Origin: Verrucomicrobiota bacterium
GTDB lineage: Bacteria; Verrucomicrobiota; Verrucomicrobiia; Limisphaerales; JACDHS01
Direction: 5' to 3'
Assembly: GCA_013820875.1 (NCBI GenBank)
Contig: JACDHS010000045.1
Location: forward strand, 1-35,353
DNA length: 35,353 nt
Shown here: one piece after another, positions 15,575 through 22,458 of the stretch
How the letters are laid out: every line of letters begins with the position of its first letter
Numbering within the stretch: the stretch's first letter is position 1
Notes under the pieces: generated by a model
Database searches by the model: none
What the model saw: only the letters and a program-made list of their open reading frames with translations
Told to the model about the DNA's origin: nothing
Program-made: the position numbers and the translations under genes

Positions 15575-18034
15575 TTATAGATGATCAGGAATTATCCGTC
15601 GCATCTGTTCTGACATGCGCATCGTGTAGATTGGTCTCCCAAGTGCCTCTACAAAAAGGCGATAGTCGGCCCCATATTCCATTAGTAGCTTCGCCATTTG
15701 GTAATCATCATTCATGACGGCTCGCAACAATGCGGTCCCGCCTCCTTGGAAGCGGTGATTCACGTTCGCTTTAGCAGCAAGGAGCAGTCCTACCACATCC
15801 TGCAGGCGTCCTTCGGCGGCTAAAGTAAGAGCAGTGTTGTCTCCTACGTGCGGTATATCGACGTCGACTGTTAGCTCAGTAACTAGGTAATTGATGCAGG
15901 AAAGTACCCCCTCTTTATTCTCCTTCTTTACCAATTCGGCCATGATTTGCTTCGTGGTTTCCGAACCGGATGGAACTGAACGAAGGTGTCCCTCGGGGTG
16001 TCGGGAAAATATTAGGCAGTTGATTGCGTAGTAGAGCGCGGTGTTTCCATGGATACGTGCCACGTTCATATCGATGTCCGGACGCCAGGGCCTCCATCGA
16101 GCTAGTTCGCGGAGAATCTCAAGTTGTCCAGTTGAGATCGTTTGTTCCAGTCCGCTAATACGCCTTTTTTTTGTCTCTCGCAGAATTGTCTCGCGTCGAA
16201 TCGGATTATGCTCGCGCCGAAGGATCTCCAGCACGATTTCGTAATCTTTGACCGCAATCGCTTTAGTCAAACAGGTGTCCCCGGTTGAATTTACAAAATT
16301 AAGATCTGCACCATTCCTCAATAGCTCACGAGCGCGATCCAGTTGTCGTCTGTCTAAAGCTTCCATCAATGGAGTTTGATCCCGCCCAACGATTGTTTCG
16401 GACATTATTTTCTTTTGGCGACGGTCGATGGGTACCGCCTGTAAATTCTCCGTATGTTCGCTGAAACTAAAAACGCCTCCAAGATTCCAATGAGTCAGCC
16501 CAAGTTGGGGCATTGTCGCTTTGAGCCGCTTTCGCAGGTCGGGGTTTAGGGCGTCATTGAACCGCGATTCGGCCAATTCAATGCGTTGCTCTAACTGCTC
16601 GTGATTGTATTCCATGCCAAGGCCGAGCAGATCCCACCAACCCAGCAATTTCTTGATCCAAGGCTTGATTGGACCTTCCCCGGCTTCATGCCGATGCAGT
16701 AACGAAGCTAACCCTAATGCTTCGCGGACGGTTTGGGCGGTAAAGATTCCTGCTCGGTATCGAGATTCTGAAAATGCCTCTTCGTAAAGGTGTAAGGCTT
16801 TTTGAAGAGAATCCCTTGTCGGTAGCGGATGATAAAGTGCCTGCCGTGCTTCGATTGTCAGTAGCGGCCCAGCAAATATGTTGCACCAGTCAGGGTATTC
16901 TCGCCGTAGCTGCTCTAACTCTATCTCTATCTGTGATGTCGCCAGGGTAGGCGTCCGCAGCGAGGTTTCTTTCCAAATTCTTCCCAGACGGCTTTCGAAT
17001 GCGTGGAACTGCGGAGGCGGAGCCTGCGATTCCAAAAATCGGCGATCATATTCATTGTACACCGCAAACCTGGCGACTCTCACGTCTAAGGCGGCCGCAC
17101 CGCGTGGTAGAGATCCCAACAGTTTTTCAAACGTGAATAAGGCATCGCCGAGCAAACTCATGAAATCGGGGAGGCTTGTGTTTGGGTGCCGAGCCAATTC
17201 GTTGTTTACAATCTCTTCGACTGAATGCAGACAACTCGCTTGCCGAATAAGTAATCTCCCGCACTCGTTCGATTCATCGGCCGAACCAATGTCTCGCAGG
17301 TGCCGAACCAATTCTTCGACCAGGCCACCAAATGCGTGATTTAGCAGCAGCCCCAATTTATCCGGTGTCTTAGCGAAGTGTCGGCCAAGAGCATCACAGG
17401 TTGGACGTTCAGCGCCGGACTCCCAGGCTGCGAGTGTTTTAGGGTCTACAGGGGAAGCATTGTCCTCGTTTACTTTGCAATAGTGTTGGAAGCAGATGCG
17501 TTGCAGGGGATGCCTATAGTTGCTCTTTGGGAACCACGCTTCGTCGATGAGCTTGTCCAACCCCCAGTTAAGCGTGGGACCGTTTGAACCATCAAAGCGC
17601 CGGAGCGTCTTTTGCAATAGCCAGATCAGGTTTAATGCCCGAGGTGCTACTGCTCGTGCATACCAGGCACGCGTCTCCATACGGCCAAAGTAAGTCGTGT
17701 TTACTCTGACGCCGTTAACGTGATCCTCTAGAACGATGTCCCATAAGCAGCGAAGCGCCCTGGCAATGTCCTCTGAATACGGTAGAGACTGTGTTTGGTG
17801 ACTGATGAAGGTGGACAAGTCGTCGCGACTTGGGACCCGACCTTCAACCTCTGTGGCCCAATCTCTTAGTTGATCACAGACGTCCCTAACTTCTTTCGCG
17901 GTGCGCCTTTTCGTCGATTCTTTGTGAAACGCGTCGCCCCACGAAGGCAAGTCCATTGCCGATACTAGGAAATGGAAGACTTCTCCGCATGTTGGGAAGT
18001 GGCTCGGAATCGGTTCTGGCGGTCTTGTTTTCAT
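15575..18034 (-). CDS. Large ankyrin-repeat protein next to pVip
   Basis: An 819-residue cytoplasmic protein. About 540 N-terminal residues have no fold I can name; they are helical and include LAAWESGAERPT at 201-212, which resembles the end of a Cro/XRE-type helix-turn-helix. From about 545 to the end are ankyrin repeats: TPLMEALDRRQLDRARELLRNGADLN, then GNTALYYAI, and a better kept pair NTALTLAAEGRLQDVVGLLLAA and GTALLRAVMNDDYQMAKLLMEYGAD. Ankyrin arrays bind partner proteins. The gene starts 31 bases after the pVip stop on the same strand, so the two are probably one operon. This makes it a candidate partner or sensor for the viperin. No enzyme motif, signal peptide or membrane segment is seen. 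Confidence 0.75.
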   Translation of the reverse strand: MKTRPPEPIPSHFPTCGEVFHFLVSAMDLPSWGDAFHKESTKRRTAKEVRDVCDQLRDWATEVEGRVPSRDDLSTFISHQTQSLPYSEDIARALRCLWDIVLEDHVNGVRVNTTYFGRMETRAWYARAVAPRALNLIWLLQKTLRRFDGSNGPTLNWGLDKLIDEAWFPKSNYRHPLQRICFQHYCKVNEDNASPVDPKTLAAWESGAERPTCDALGRHFAKTPDKLGLLLNHAFGGLVEELVRHLRDIGSADESNECGRLLIRQASCLHSVEEIVNNELARHPNTSLPDFMSLLGDALFTFEKLLGSLPRGAAALDVRVARFAVYNEYDRRFLESQAPPPQFHAFESRLGRIWKETSLRTPTLATSQIEIELEQLRREYPDWCNIFAGPLLTIEARQALYHPLPTRDSLQKALHLYEEAFSESRYRAGIFTAQTVREALGLASLLHRHEAGEGPIKPWIKKLLGWWDLLGLGMEYNHEQLEQRIELAESRFNDALNPDLRKRLKATMPQLGLTHWNLGGVFSFSEHTENLQAVPIDRRQKKIMSETIVGRDQTPLMEALDRRQLDRARELLRNGADLNFVNSTGDTCLTKAIAVKDYEIVLEILRREHNPIRRETILRETKKRRISGLEQTISTGQLEILRELARWRPWRPDIDMNVARIHGNTALYYAINCLIFSRHPEGHLRSVPSGSETTKQIMAELVKKENKEGVLSCINYLVTELTVDVDIPHVGDNTALTLAAEGRLQDVVGLLLAAKANVNHRFQGGGTALLRAVMNDDYQMAKLLMEYGADYRLFVEALGRPIYTMRMSEQMRRIIPDHL

Positions 18035-18065
18035 TGCACGTCAAGATTTGCTAGTTCCAGGGAGT

Positions 18066-18980
18066 TCAACAGACCTCTTTCTTGATGTTAAGACCGCTTA
18101 CGAAATCATACTCTCCGTGCCGTTGTCGAAATCGTTCCACCGAGAAGTTGATCTCGGCCCATGCCGCTTCGATCCCCACGCTCACAATCGGTTGGCTGTA
18201 TTGGTGCGTTCGTTTCGAGTTGTCAAAAAAACATCCATTTGGTGCAACCATTGCATAGCTGCCATATATCTCGTCTTGCGTTTCAGGCACGAGAACAATG
18301 CCCGATTCTTCGAGTGAAGAATGCCGCGCCGAGAACATTTTGAATTCTTCCTCGCTGACACCCCATCGATCAAAGTCCTCGCCGTTTTCCTCCTCGATCC
18401 TTGTGGCTTGGAGTATTTTCCACCTCAGTGGCTGGGCCTTACGCATGAAACAAGTGAAATCCTCGTGCGCGTTCAATCGGTTTACAACCGTGTTGACCTT
18501 TACCCGGATACCCAAGGTTTTTGCCAACTGGATCTTTGACAGGTATTCAGCTTCAGAAAGGGGACCGTTGTAACCACTTCGCCCGATGCGACGATTTGTT
18601 TCGAGATCGAGAGAATCAATGCTGATGGTAAGCCAATCAAGCACGGGTGCTAGACCATAGATTCTTTCTTCAGTTAGAAGTGACCCATTCGTTACAAGCG
18701 AAGTCACAAGACCATGCGAATGGGCGAACTGAACATCCTCGACCAACGAACTGGATAAAAGCGGCTCACCTCCGGCAAAAGTCACTTTTCGGGGCTGCGA
18801 TCCGGTCAACTGCGGCGTTTGCGCTATCTGCCGAATGATCTGATGCAATTCCAACTTGGGGATAGTCTTGCGTTTGGCGGAGATGAAACCGGAATGGCAG
18901 AAGCCGCACCTGTAGTTGCACGGGACGAGCGTATGGAGGTTTACGGTGACTGGGAGCGGTTTAGATACAGGATGTGTCAT
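18066..18980 (-). CDS. Prokaryotic viperin (pVip), radical SAM ddh-nucleotide synthase
   Basis: A 304-residue radical SAM enzyme with clear viperin identity. The opening VNLHTLVPCNYRCGFC places the cluster cysteines at 21, 25 and 28 in the viperin form CNYxCxFC. Next come FAGGEP (68-73), VTNGSL (96-101), ISIDS (119-123), RIGR (131-134) and VKVNTVVNRLN (160-170), then LRWKILQ (185-191). The C-terminal lobe (EEFKMFSARH, then VPETQDEIYGSYAMVAPNGCFF and IVSVGIEAA) matches the nucleotide-binding end of viperins. Viperins dehydrate the ribose of a nucleoside triphosphate to a 3'-deoxy-3',4'-didehydro form that terminates viral RNA synthesis; which base this one uses cannot be read from sequence. 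No nucleotide kinase lies beside it, unlike some pVip loci. It precedes the ankyrin gene by 31 bases. The alternative, a general radical SAM protein, is unlikely. Confidence 0.92.
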   Translation of the reverse strand: MTHPVSKPLPVTVNLHTLVPCNYRCGFCHSGFISAKRKTIPKLELHQIIRQIAQTPQLTGSQPRKVTFAGGEPLLSSSLVEDVQFAHSHGLVTSLVTNGSLLTEERIYGLAPVLDWLTISIDSLDLETNRRIGRSGYNGPLSEAEYLSKIQLAKTLGIRVKVNTVVNRLNAHEDFTCFMRKAQPLRWKILQATRIEEENGEDFDRWGVSEEEFKMFSARHSSLEESGIVLVPETQDEIYGSYAMVAPNGCFFDNSKRTHQYSQPIVSVGIEAAWAEINFSVERFRQRHGEYDFVSGLNIKKEVC

Positions 18981-19214
18981 GGATGATCCTGTAACCCAAC
19001 AGCGGCAGCGGAGGCAAAAAGGGGAGATTCGGAAAAATTCCGTTCTTCTCTTGGGTCTAGAACTAGAGAACTCTAGGAATTGAGGATCTATGACGCTACG
19101 TGAAGGATATTTACCAGGAGGGGTCGTTTACATACAGCCCACATACACTTTTGGAGGAATTATGCGAAGACTAAACCTGCTTAACCGTTTATACGCAGGG
19201 GGTTAGGAAAAAAT
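18981..19214. promoter_or_regulatory. Upstream region of pVip with two short perfect dyads
   Basis: Two perfect inverted repeats lie 50-100 bases upstream of the pVip start: CGGAA/TTCCG with a 3-base spacer at 19030-19042, and CTAGAG/CTCTAG with a 2-base spacer at 19063-19076. Either could be an operator for pVip. Further right, ACATAC occurs twice at an 11-base period (19130 and 19141), and a GGAGG precedes a 14-codon plus-strand frame (19162-19206) that I regard as doubtful. No -35/-10 pair stands out. The region separates the defense genes from tRNA-Glu. Confidence 0.35.
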
Positions 19215-19290
19215 GGCGACCCTACCGGGAATCGAACCCGGGCTACCTCCGTGAAAGGGAGGTGTCCTAACCGCTAGACCATAGGGTCGC
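19215..19290 (-). tRNA. tRNA-Glu (anticodon TTC)
   Basis: Read on the minus strand, it folds as a full cloverleaf: acceptor stem GCGACCC with GGGTCGC, anticodon stem CCTCC/GGAGG around the loop CTTTCAC (anticodon TTC), and T-arm GGGTTCGATTCCC. The CCA end is not encoded. Its 3' end faces the defense island, the usual side for integration of mobile elements, but no integrase and no second copy of the 3' end are visible in this window. Confidence 0.95.
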
Positions 19291-19400
19291 GCAAGAGGGC
19301 TGAAATATATGGATGAGTTTCAGCTTGTCACGAGAAAATAGAAAAAAAGTTGTCGCACTTTATCCGCAATCCGGCAGTTGGAATTCAATAAAAGAAGGGA

Positions 19401-19512
19401 AACCACAGATGGGCACAGATGAACACAGATTTTTCAGCAAAAAAGAATTCATCCGCCGGGTGATCTCAGGCCTTTTCGGAACTCCCTTTTTACTGTGTCC
19501 ATCCGGTTTTAA
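19401..19512. repeat. MITE/REP-like element with ACACAGAT motifs and imperfect terminal inverted repeats
   Basis: The left arm (19401-19430) has three near-copies of CACAGAT spaced by ten bases (aaccacagat, gggcacagat, gaacacagat). The right arm (19492-19512, actgtgtccatccggtttt) is its imperfect reverse complement: AACC, GATGG and CACAG pair in order. The 60 bases between are not coding. The element sits between tRNA-Glu and a small secreted protein gene. Similar ACACAGAT elements are, to my memory, scattered in Verrucomicrobia genomes; a copy count would settle this. Confidence 0.5.
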
Positions 19513-19524
19513 CTGCTTTTAGCT

Positions 19525-19911
19525 TTATCGCGACGATACTTGCCTGGGGCCGGTTGCCGGTGTTTCAATTTGCACCACCCGGAATGTCATCATGCTGGCC
19601 TGGTCACCTGAGGACGGACGACGCATCACGACGGTGGCTGGACCTGCAACAACCACTTGGTTTGGAAAGAATTCAGTCACACCTCCCGTTCCAAGTGTTA
19701 TCGTCTGTTCCCCCACGGTGATATCTATGGCAGTCGAACGGTCCATGATAAGAGACAGCACCTCCATCACCTGGTTTTGACCGAGAAGCAGCGTCTGGTT
19801 GGTGGTCACGTTTCTGGGCTGAATCCAGGTGGTCACCGTTTGTGCGGAAAGACTGAAAGTTGTTGCAAGGATGAATGCGGTAAAGAGGGCAGTCAGGGTG
19901 AGTCGTTTCAT
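19525..19911 (-). CDS. Small secreted hypothetical protein
   Basis: A 128-residue protein with a standard Sec signal peptide: basic MKRLT, a hydrophobic core to about residue 20, and a probable cut after LSA in FSLSAQT. The mature part of about 105 residues is beta-rich with polar Gln and Thr runs (TLLLGQNQVMEVLS, IDITVGEQTITLGTG, VVAGPATVVMRR), consistent with a small periplasmic or exported beta-sandwich. I do not recognise a family. The gene is monocistronic and lies divergently from the 19916-20233 frame. Confidence 0.7.
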   Translation of the reverse strand: MKRLTLTALFTAFILATTFSLSAQTVTTWIQPRNVTTNQTLLLGQNQVMEVLSLIMDRSTAIDITVGEQTITLGTGGVTEFFPNQVVVAGPATVVMRRPSSGDQASMMTFRVVQIETPATGPRQVSSR

Positions 19912-19915
19912 AATT

Positions 19916-20233
19916 TTGCTTTTCCAGAAAGTTAATCCTGTAAAAGGAAAGAAAACAGGCCCGAGAAAAGACGAAAAGAGCGTCGGATTACCGCCTGATG
20001 CCTTTGTTTGGCATAAAACGCGCTATCAAGCAGCGAAGATGGAAAGAGGCCTATTACCTAAGAAGTTTGAAATCCAATTTCGTCTGACCGCCGAAGATCA
20101 GTACACTGGTGTCTTGTTGGTGGAGGGCATGCAAATGGGAGTCGGCACACCAAAAACGCTTGAAGAGATTACCGCCTTCCTGATGCCCTCAGTGGACATC
20201 CGCCTTCCCAAGCTGGATCAGGTTCGCACCTGA
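19916..20233 (+). CDS. Hypothetical protein, start uncertain
   Basis: A plausible frame of about 105 residues from a TTG at 19916, or 64 residues from the ATG at 20039. The second half, with KKFEIQFRLTAEDQYTGVLLVEG and TPKTLEEITAFLMPSVDIRLP, looks protein-like: amphipathic strands and one helix. There is no signal peptide and no known domain. Its tail overlaps the tail of the minus-strand 68-residue gene by 16 bases, so one of the two may be false; I find both credible. Confidence 0.4.
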   Translation: MLFQKVNPVKGKKTGPRKDEKSVGLPPDAFVWHKTRYQAAKMERGLLPKKFEIQFRLTAEDQYTGVLLVEGMQMGVGTPKTLEEITAFLMPSVDIRLPKLDQVRT

Positions 20234-20424
20234 GTTTTGGCGAAATCCAGGCACGCATCGCAAAAGCGAAGTGCCACGTTATGATTGGATAACTGTGATT
20301 TTCTGCGGAATTCCGAAGCGATCGAGGTGTCTTCGAATCCCATGGCGATCTGCAAATTGGCTGTGTATTTCCCTGGCCCGGCAAACATCAGTCCTTTGCG
20401 AGTATCCAGAAGGACAATTTTCAT
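20218..20424 (-). CDS. Small hypothetical protein, 68 residues
   Basis: A short soluble protein with a good-looking N-terminus (MKIVLLDTRKGLMFAGPGKYT) followed by ANLQIAMGFEDTSIASEFRRK and an end containing VALRFCDACLDFA. Regular alternation of hydrophobic and charged residues supports coding. AAAGA just upstream is a weak ribosome site. There is no recognised family. It is convergent with the preceding plus-strand frame and lies beside the CAT-anticodon tRNA. Confidence 0.5.
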   Translation of the reverse strand: MKIVLLDTRKGLMFAGPGKYTANLQIAMGFEDTSIASEFRRKSQLSNHNVALRFCDACLDFAKTQVRT

Positions 20425-20582
20425 TCTTTATTGTGGTGTTTCAGTGCTTTCGGCGCAAGTGGTGGCTGGCCTGTTTAGGGTTTGGGGGAAAGTTGGAGGT
20501 TGTTTGACGAAAAAGGTTTTAGAAGGAAATTTCTTGTCTGTCTTTGGCGTGTGCATAATATTTCGCGCCTTGATTTAGGCCA

Positions 20583-20659
20583 GCCAGCGTAGCTCAGTTG
20601 GTTAGAGCGTGGGACTCATAAGCCCGAGGTCACTGGTTCGATTCCAGTCGCTGGCACCA
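20583..20659 (+). tRNA. tRNA with CAT anticodon (elongator Met, or Ile2)
   Basis: The cloverleaf is acceptor GCCAGCG with CGCTGGC, D-arm GCTCAGTTGGTTAGAGC, anticodon loop CTCATAA (anticodon CAT) and T-arm ACTGG/CCAGT, with the CCA end encoded. A G1-C72 pair excludes the initiator type. The anticodon stem has a terminal T-G pair and an A-G mismatch next to the loop. Elongator Met and lysidine-modified Ile2 cannot be told apart with certainty from the gene alone. Confidence 0.93.
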
Positions 20660-20794
20660 TTTAAATCAAAGGGAAAATCAAATAGTCGCCCCGGGTAATA
20701 TCAAACATTTCGCCCCCTTCCTTTTGGGCTCCTTTTGCAGAGTAAACGTGAGTTTTGGTTGTATGAACTTCTTCCCTCCTGTTCAGTTTGGGAA

Positions 20795-21112
20795 ATGACG
20801 GCTTTCCTGGCGATCAAATCAAACAGACATAAGTATGTGGCCAAATGTTCTGACGGCACGTGGTGTGTATTCAGCATCCGCGGCGGAGATGTGGAACTCG
20901 GACAAACACTTGAGGCAAAAGACTTCAATGGCAGTTTTGGGTCAGACCGAGCCAACGTCTTGAACATGAGCACAAATCAGCCGGTGCATATCTACCTTGA
21001 GGATTGGCAAAACAGCGTCAACAACTCTATGGCATTTCTCGCCAAGCTTGGACGCCCCACAACCCTCACAATGATCGAGTCGGATGGACGCACAACCACT
21101 CAGAGAATTTAG
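20795..21112 (+). CDS. Hypothetical protein, 105 residues
   Basis: Starts at the ATG at 20795, where GGGA precedes the codon; an upstream alternative at 20735 would add 20 unlikely residues. The product (MTAFLAIKSNRHKYVAKCSD, then GTWCVFSIRGGDVELG and VHIYLEDWQNSVNNSMAFLAKLGRP) is a small soluble alpha/beta protein with no family I recognise. A strong terminator hairpin begins 4 bases after the stop, which supports a real monocistronic gene. It lies just downstream of the CAT tRNA. Confidence 0.6.
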   Translation: MTAFLAIKSNRHKYVAKCSDGTWCVFSIRGGDVELGQTLEAKDFNGSFGSDRANVLNMSTNQPVHIYLEDWQNSVNNSMAFLAKLGRPTTLTMIESDGRTTTQRI

Positions 21113-21115
21113 TCG

Positions 21116-21144
21116 GACCAACAATGGAATTGTACGGTCTTTTT
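21116..21144 (+). terminator. Rho-independent terminator
   Basis: GACC pairs with GGTC, and inside it ACAAT pairs with ATTGT around a GGA loop; five T bases follow directly. It lies 4 bases after the stop of the 105-residue gene on the plus strand and ends that transcript. Confidence 0.65.
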
Positions 21145-21187
21145 CTTGCCTCAAGAACGTTGAAATACCTCACCCCGCATTTCTCAC

Positions 21188-21362
21188 CGGGAATTCACCA
21201 CAGAGGCACAGAGTTGGACTGAGGCAATGACGAATGGCGAAGCGGGAATGGCGAATAACGAAGCCCGAATGAAGAGAGCAGCATTCATCATTCAAACATT
21301 CGGGAACCGGGCGGCTTTTTGTTTCATAATGATTTGTCTCCAACTTGCTTGATGTTCACTCC
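21188..21362. repeat. Intergenic region with dispersed short repeats
   Basis: The stretch holds caccacagaggcacagag (21197-21214), a variant of the ACACAGAT-type repeat, and then several imperfect copies of GCGAATGACGAA-like units (21227-21290: atgacgaatggcgaa, atggcgaataacgaa, gcccgaatgaag). No gene is apparent. Such arrays are probably genome-wide interspersed elements and not CRISPR, because the units are short, degenerate and lack unique spacers. Confidence 0.4.
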
Positions 21363-22304
21363 TTAAACCACCGCTGATTCCATCAGCTCGACGGAAAGAG
21401 CGTCCGCGTCGAGGCGGGTGTGAACGCCTAGCGGCAAGGTCAGTTTGCGGGCGATGTGGCCATATTGGAAGCGTTCGAGGGTGGGCACCCTGGCATCTTG
21501 CAGCGTTTCATCGAAGACTTGCGGCATGGTAAGATGGGGCTTCTTGGGATCGGACGGTTTGCAATCGGTGAAATGGCCCAGGAGCAATCCATTGATTTGC
21601 GAGAGAATTCCGGCATTGCGCAAATGAATGAGCATGCGATCGGCGCGATACGGTTCTTCGCTGATTTCTTCGAGCGCAAGAATGGCGTTTTTATAGGATG
21701 GGCTGAACGGTGTGCCGAGGTTGGAAATGATCAACGACAGGTTGCCGCCGAGCAGAGGGCCTTCGGCGCGTCCGGAAATTCGTTTTTTTGACGGTTCCTT
21801 CGCCGGTTGGGGAAGTTTGCCAGGTTTCTTTGTCGAAGTGACGAGTCGCCAGAAATGTTCTTCGGTGTAGGGATCGGGTTTCTTCCAGAATTCAACTCCC
21901 GACATCGGACCGGAAAAGGTAACCAGACCGGTTTTGCGAAAGATGGCGAGTTGCAGTCCGGTGATGTCGCTGTAGCCGACAATGATCTTGGGCTGTTGGC
22001 GAATCGCTTTGTAATCCACGAACGGCAGCAGGCGGGGAGTGCCGTATCCGCCGCGCACAGCGAAGATCGCCTTGACCTGCGGATCACGCAACATGGTGTT
22101 GAGATCGTTGAGACGTTGTTCGTCAGTACCTGCCAGGTGTCCGTGTTGTGCGTGGACATGAGTTCCCAGTTTCACGCGATACCCGAGTTGCTCAAAGTAG
22201 CGAACGCCTTTCTCGATTTTTTCCGAGGCAGACGGCGCGCTGGCGGGTGCAATGATGGCGATGACATCGCCGCGGCGGAGTTTGGGTGCTTTAAGCAACT
22301 TCAT
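21363..22304 (-). CDS. LD-carboxypeptidase (peptidase S66, LdcA-like)
   Basis: A 313-residue serine peptidase that trims the terminal D-alanine from L,D-linked tetrapeptides in murein recycling. The catalytic serine is Ser112 in VGYSDITGLQ. The glutamate is in LALEEIS (211-212), and the histidine is His282 in YGHIARKLTLPLGV. FAVRGGYGTPRLL (81-93) is the family's first signature. I start at the ATG at 22304, since an N-terminal extension to 22352 has no family counterpart; there is no signal peptide, so the enzyme is cytoplasmic. It lies alone and divergent from the glycosyltransferase. Confidence 0.92.
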   Translation of the reverse strand: MKLLKAPKLRRGDVIAIIAPASAPSASEKIEKGVRYFEQLGYRVKLGTHVHAQHGHLAGTDEQRLNDLNTMLRDPQVKAIFAVRGGYGTPRLLPFVDYKAIRQQPKIIVGYSDITGLQLAIFRKTGLVTFSGPMSGVEFWKKPDPYTEEHFWRLVTSTKKPGKLPQPAKEPSKKRISGRAEGPLLGGNLSLIISNLGTPFSPSYKNAILALEEISEEPYRADRMLIHLRNAGILSQINGLLLGHFTDCKPSDPKKPHLTMPQVFDETLQDARVPTLERFQYGHIARKLTLPLGVHTRLDADALSVELMESAVV

Positions 22305-22458
22305 GGCTGCAAGCAAACGAAGTGGAGAAAATGAAACAAGCCAATTCTGCACGATTCAAGAAATCTCAGATTCATATGTGCGGCAAAAGCTTGCGGCATT
22401 TTTGTATTTGTCTCGGCAAACGCTATGGTTACGTTCACGGTTGTTGGTCGCAGACACC

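Noticed and set aside
19162-19206. 14-codon plus-strand frame with GGAGG six bases before the ATG
   Set aside because: The ribosome site is good, but the product is tiny, has no family, and the frame ends just before the antisense of tRNA-Glu. Mentioned only inside the intergenic entry.
19215-19290. Duplicated tRNA-Glu 3' end as an att site in the window
   Set aside because: I looked for a second copy of the tRNA 3' end sequence (accgggaatcgaaccc) to the left and saw none. A short or diverged copy cannot be excluded by eye.
21227-21290. Repeated GCGAATGACGAA-like units as a possible CRISPR array
   Set aside because: Units are short, degenerate and contiguous, with no constant repeat plus unique spacer pattern, and no cas gene is near. 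The Cas4-like domain at 2257-3732 belongs to a DUF2779 fusion, not to a CRISPR locus.
21807-22334. 175-codon plus-strand frame opposite the LD-carboxypeptidase
   Set aside because: The opposite strand encodes a clear S66 peptidase with all catalytic residues, so this is a shadow.
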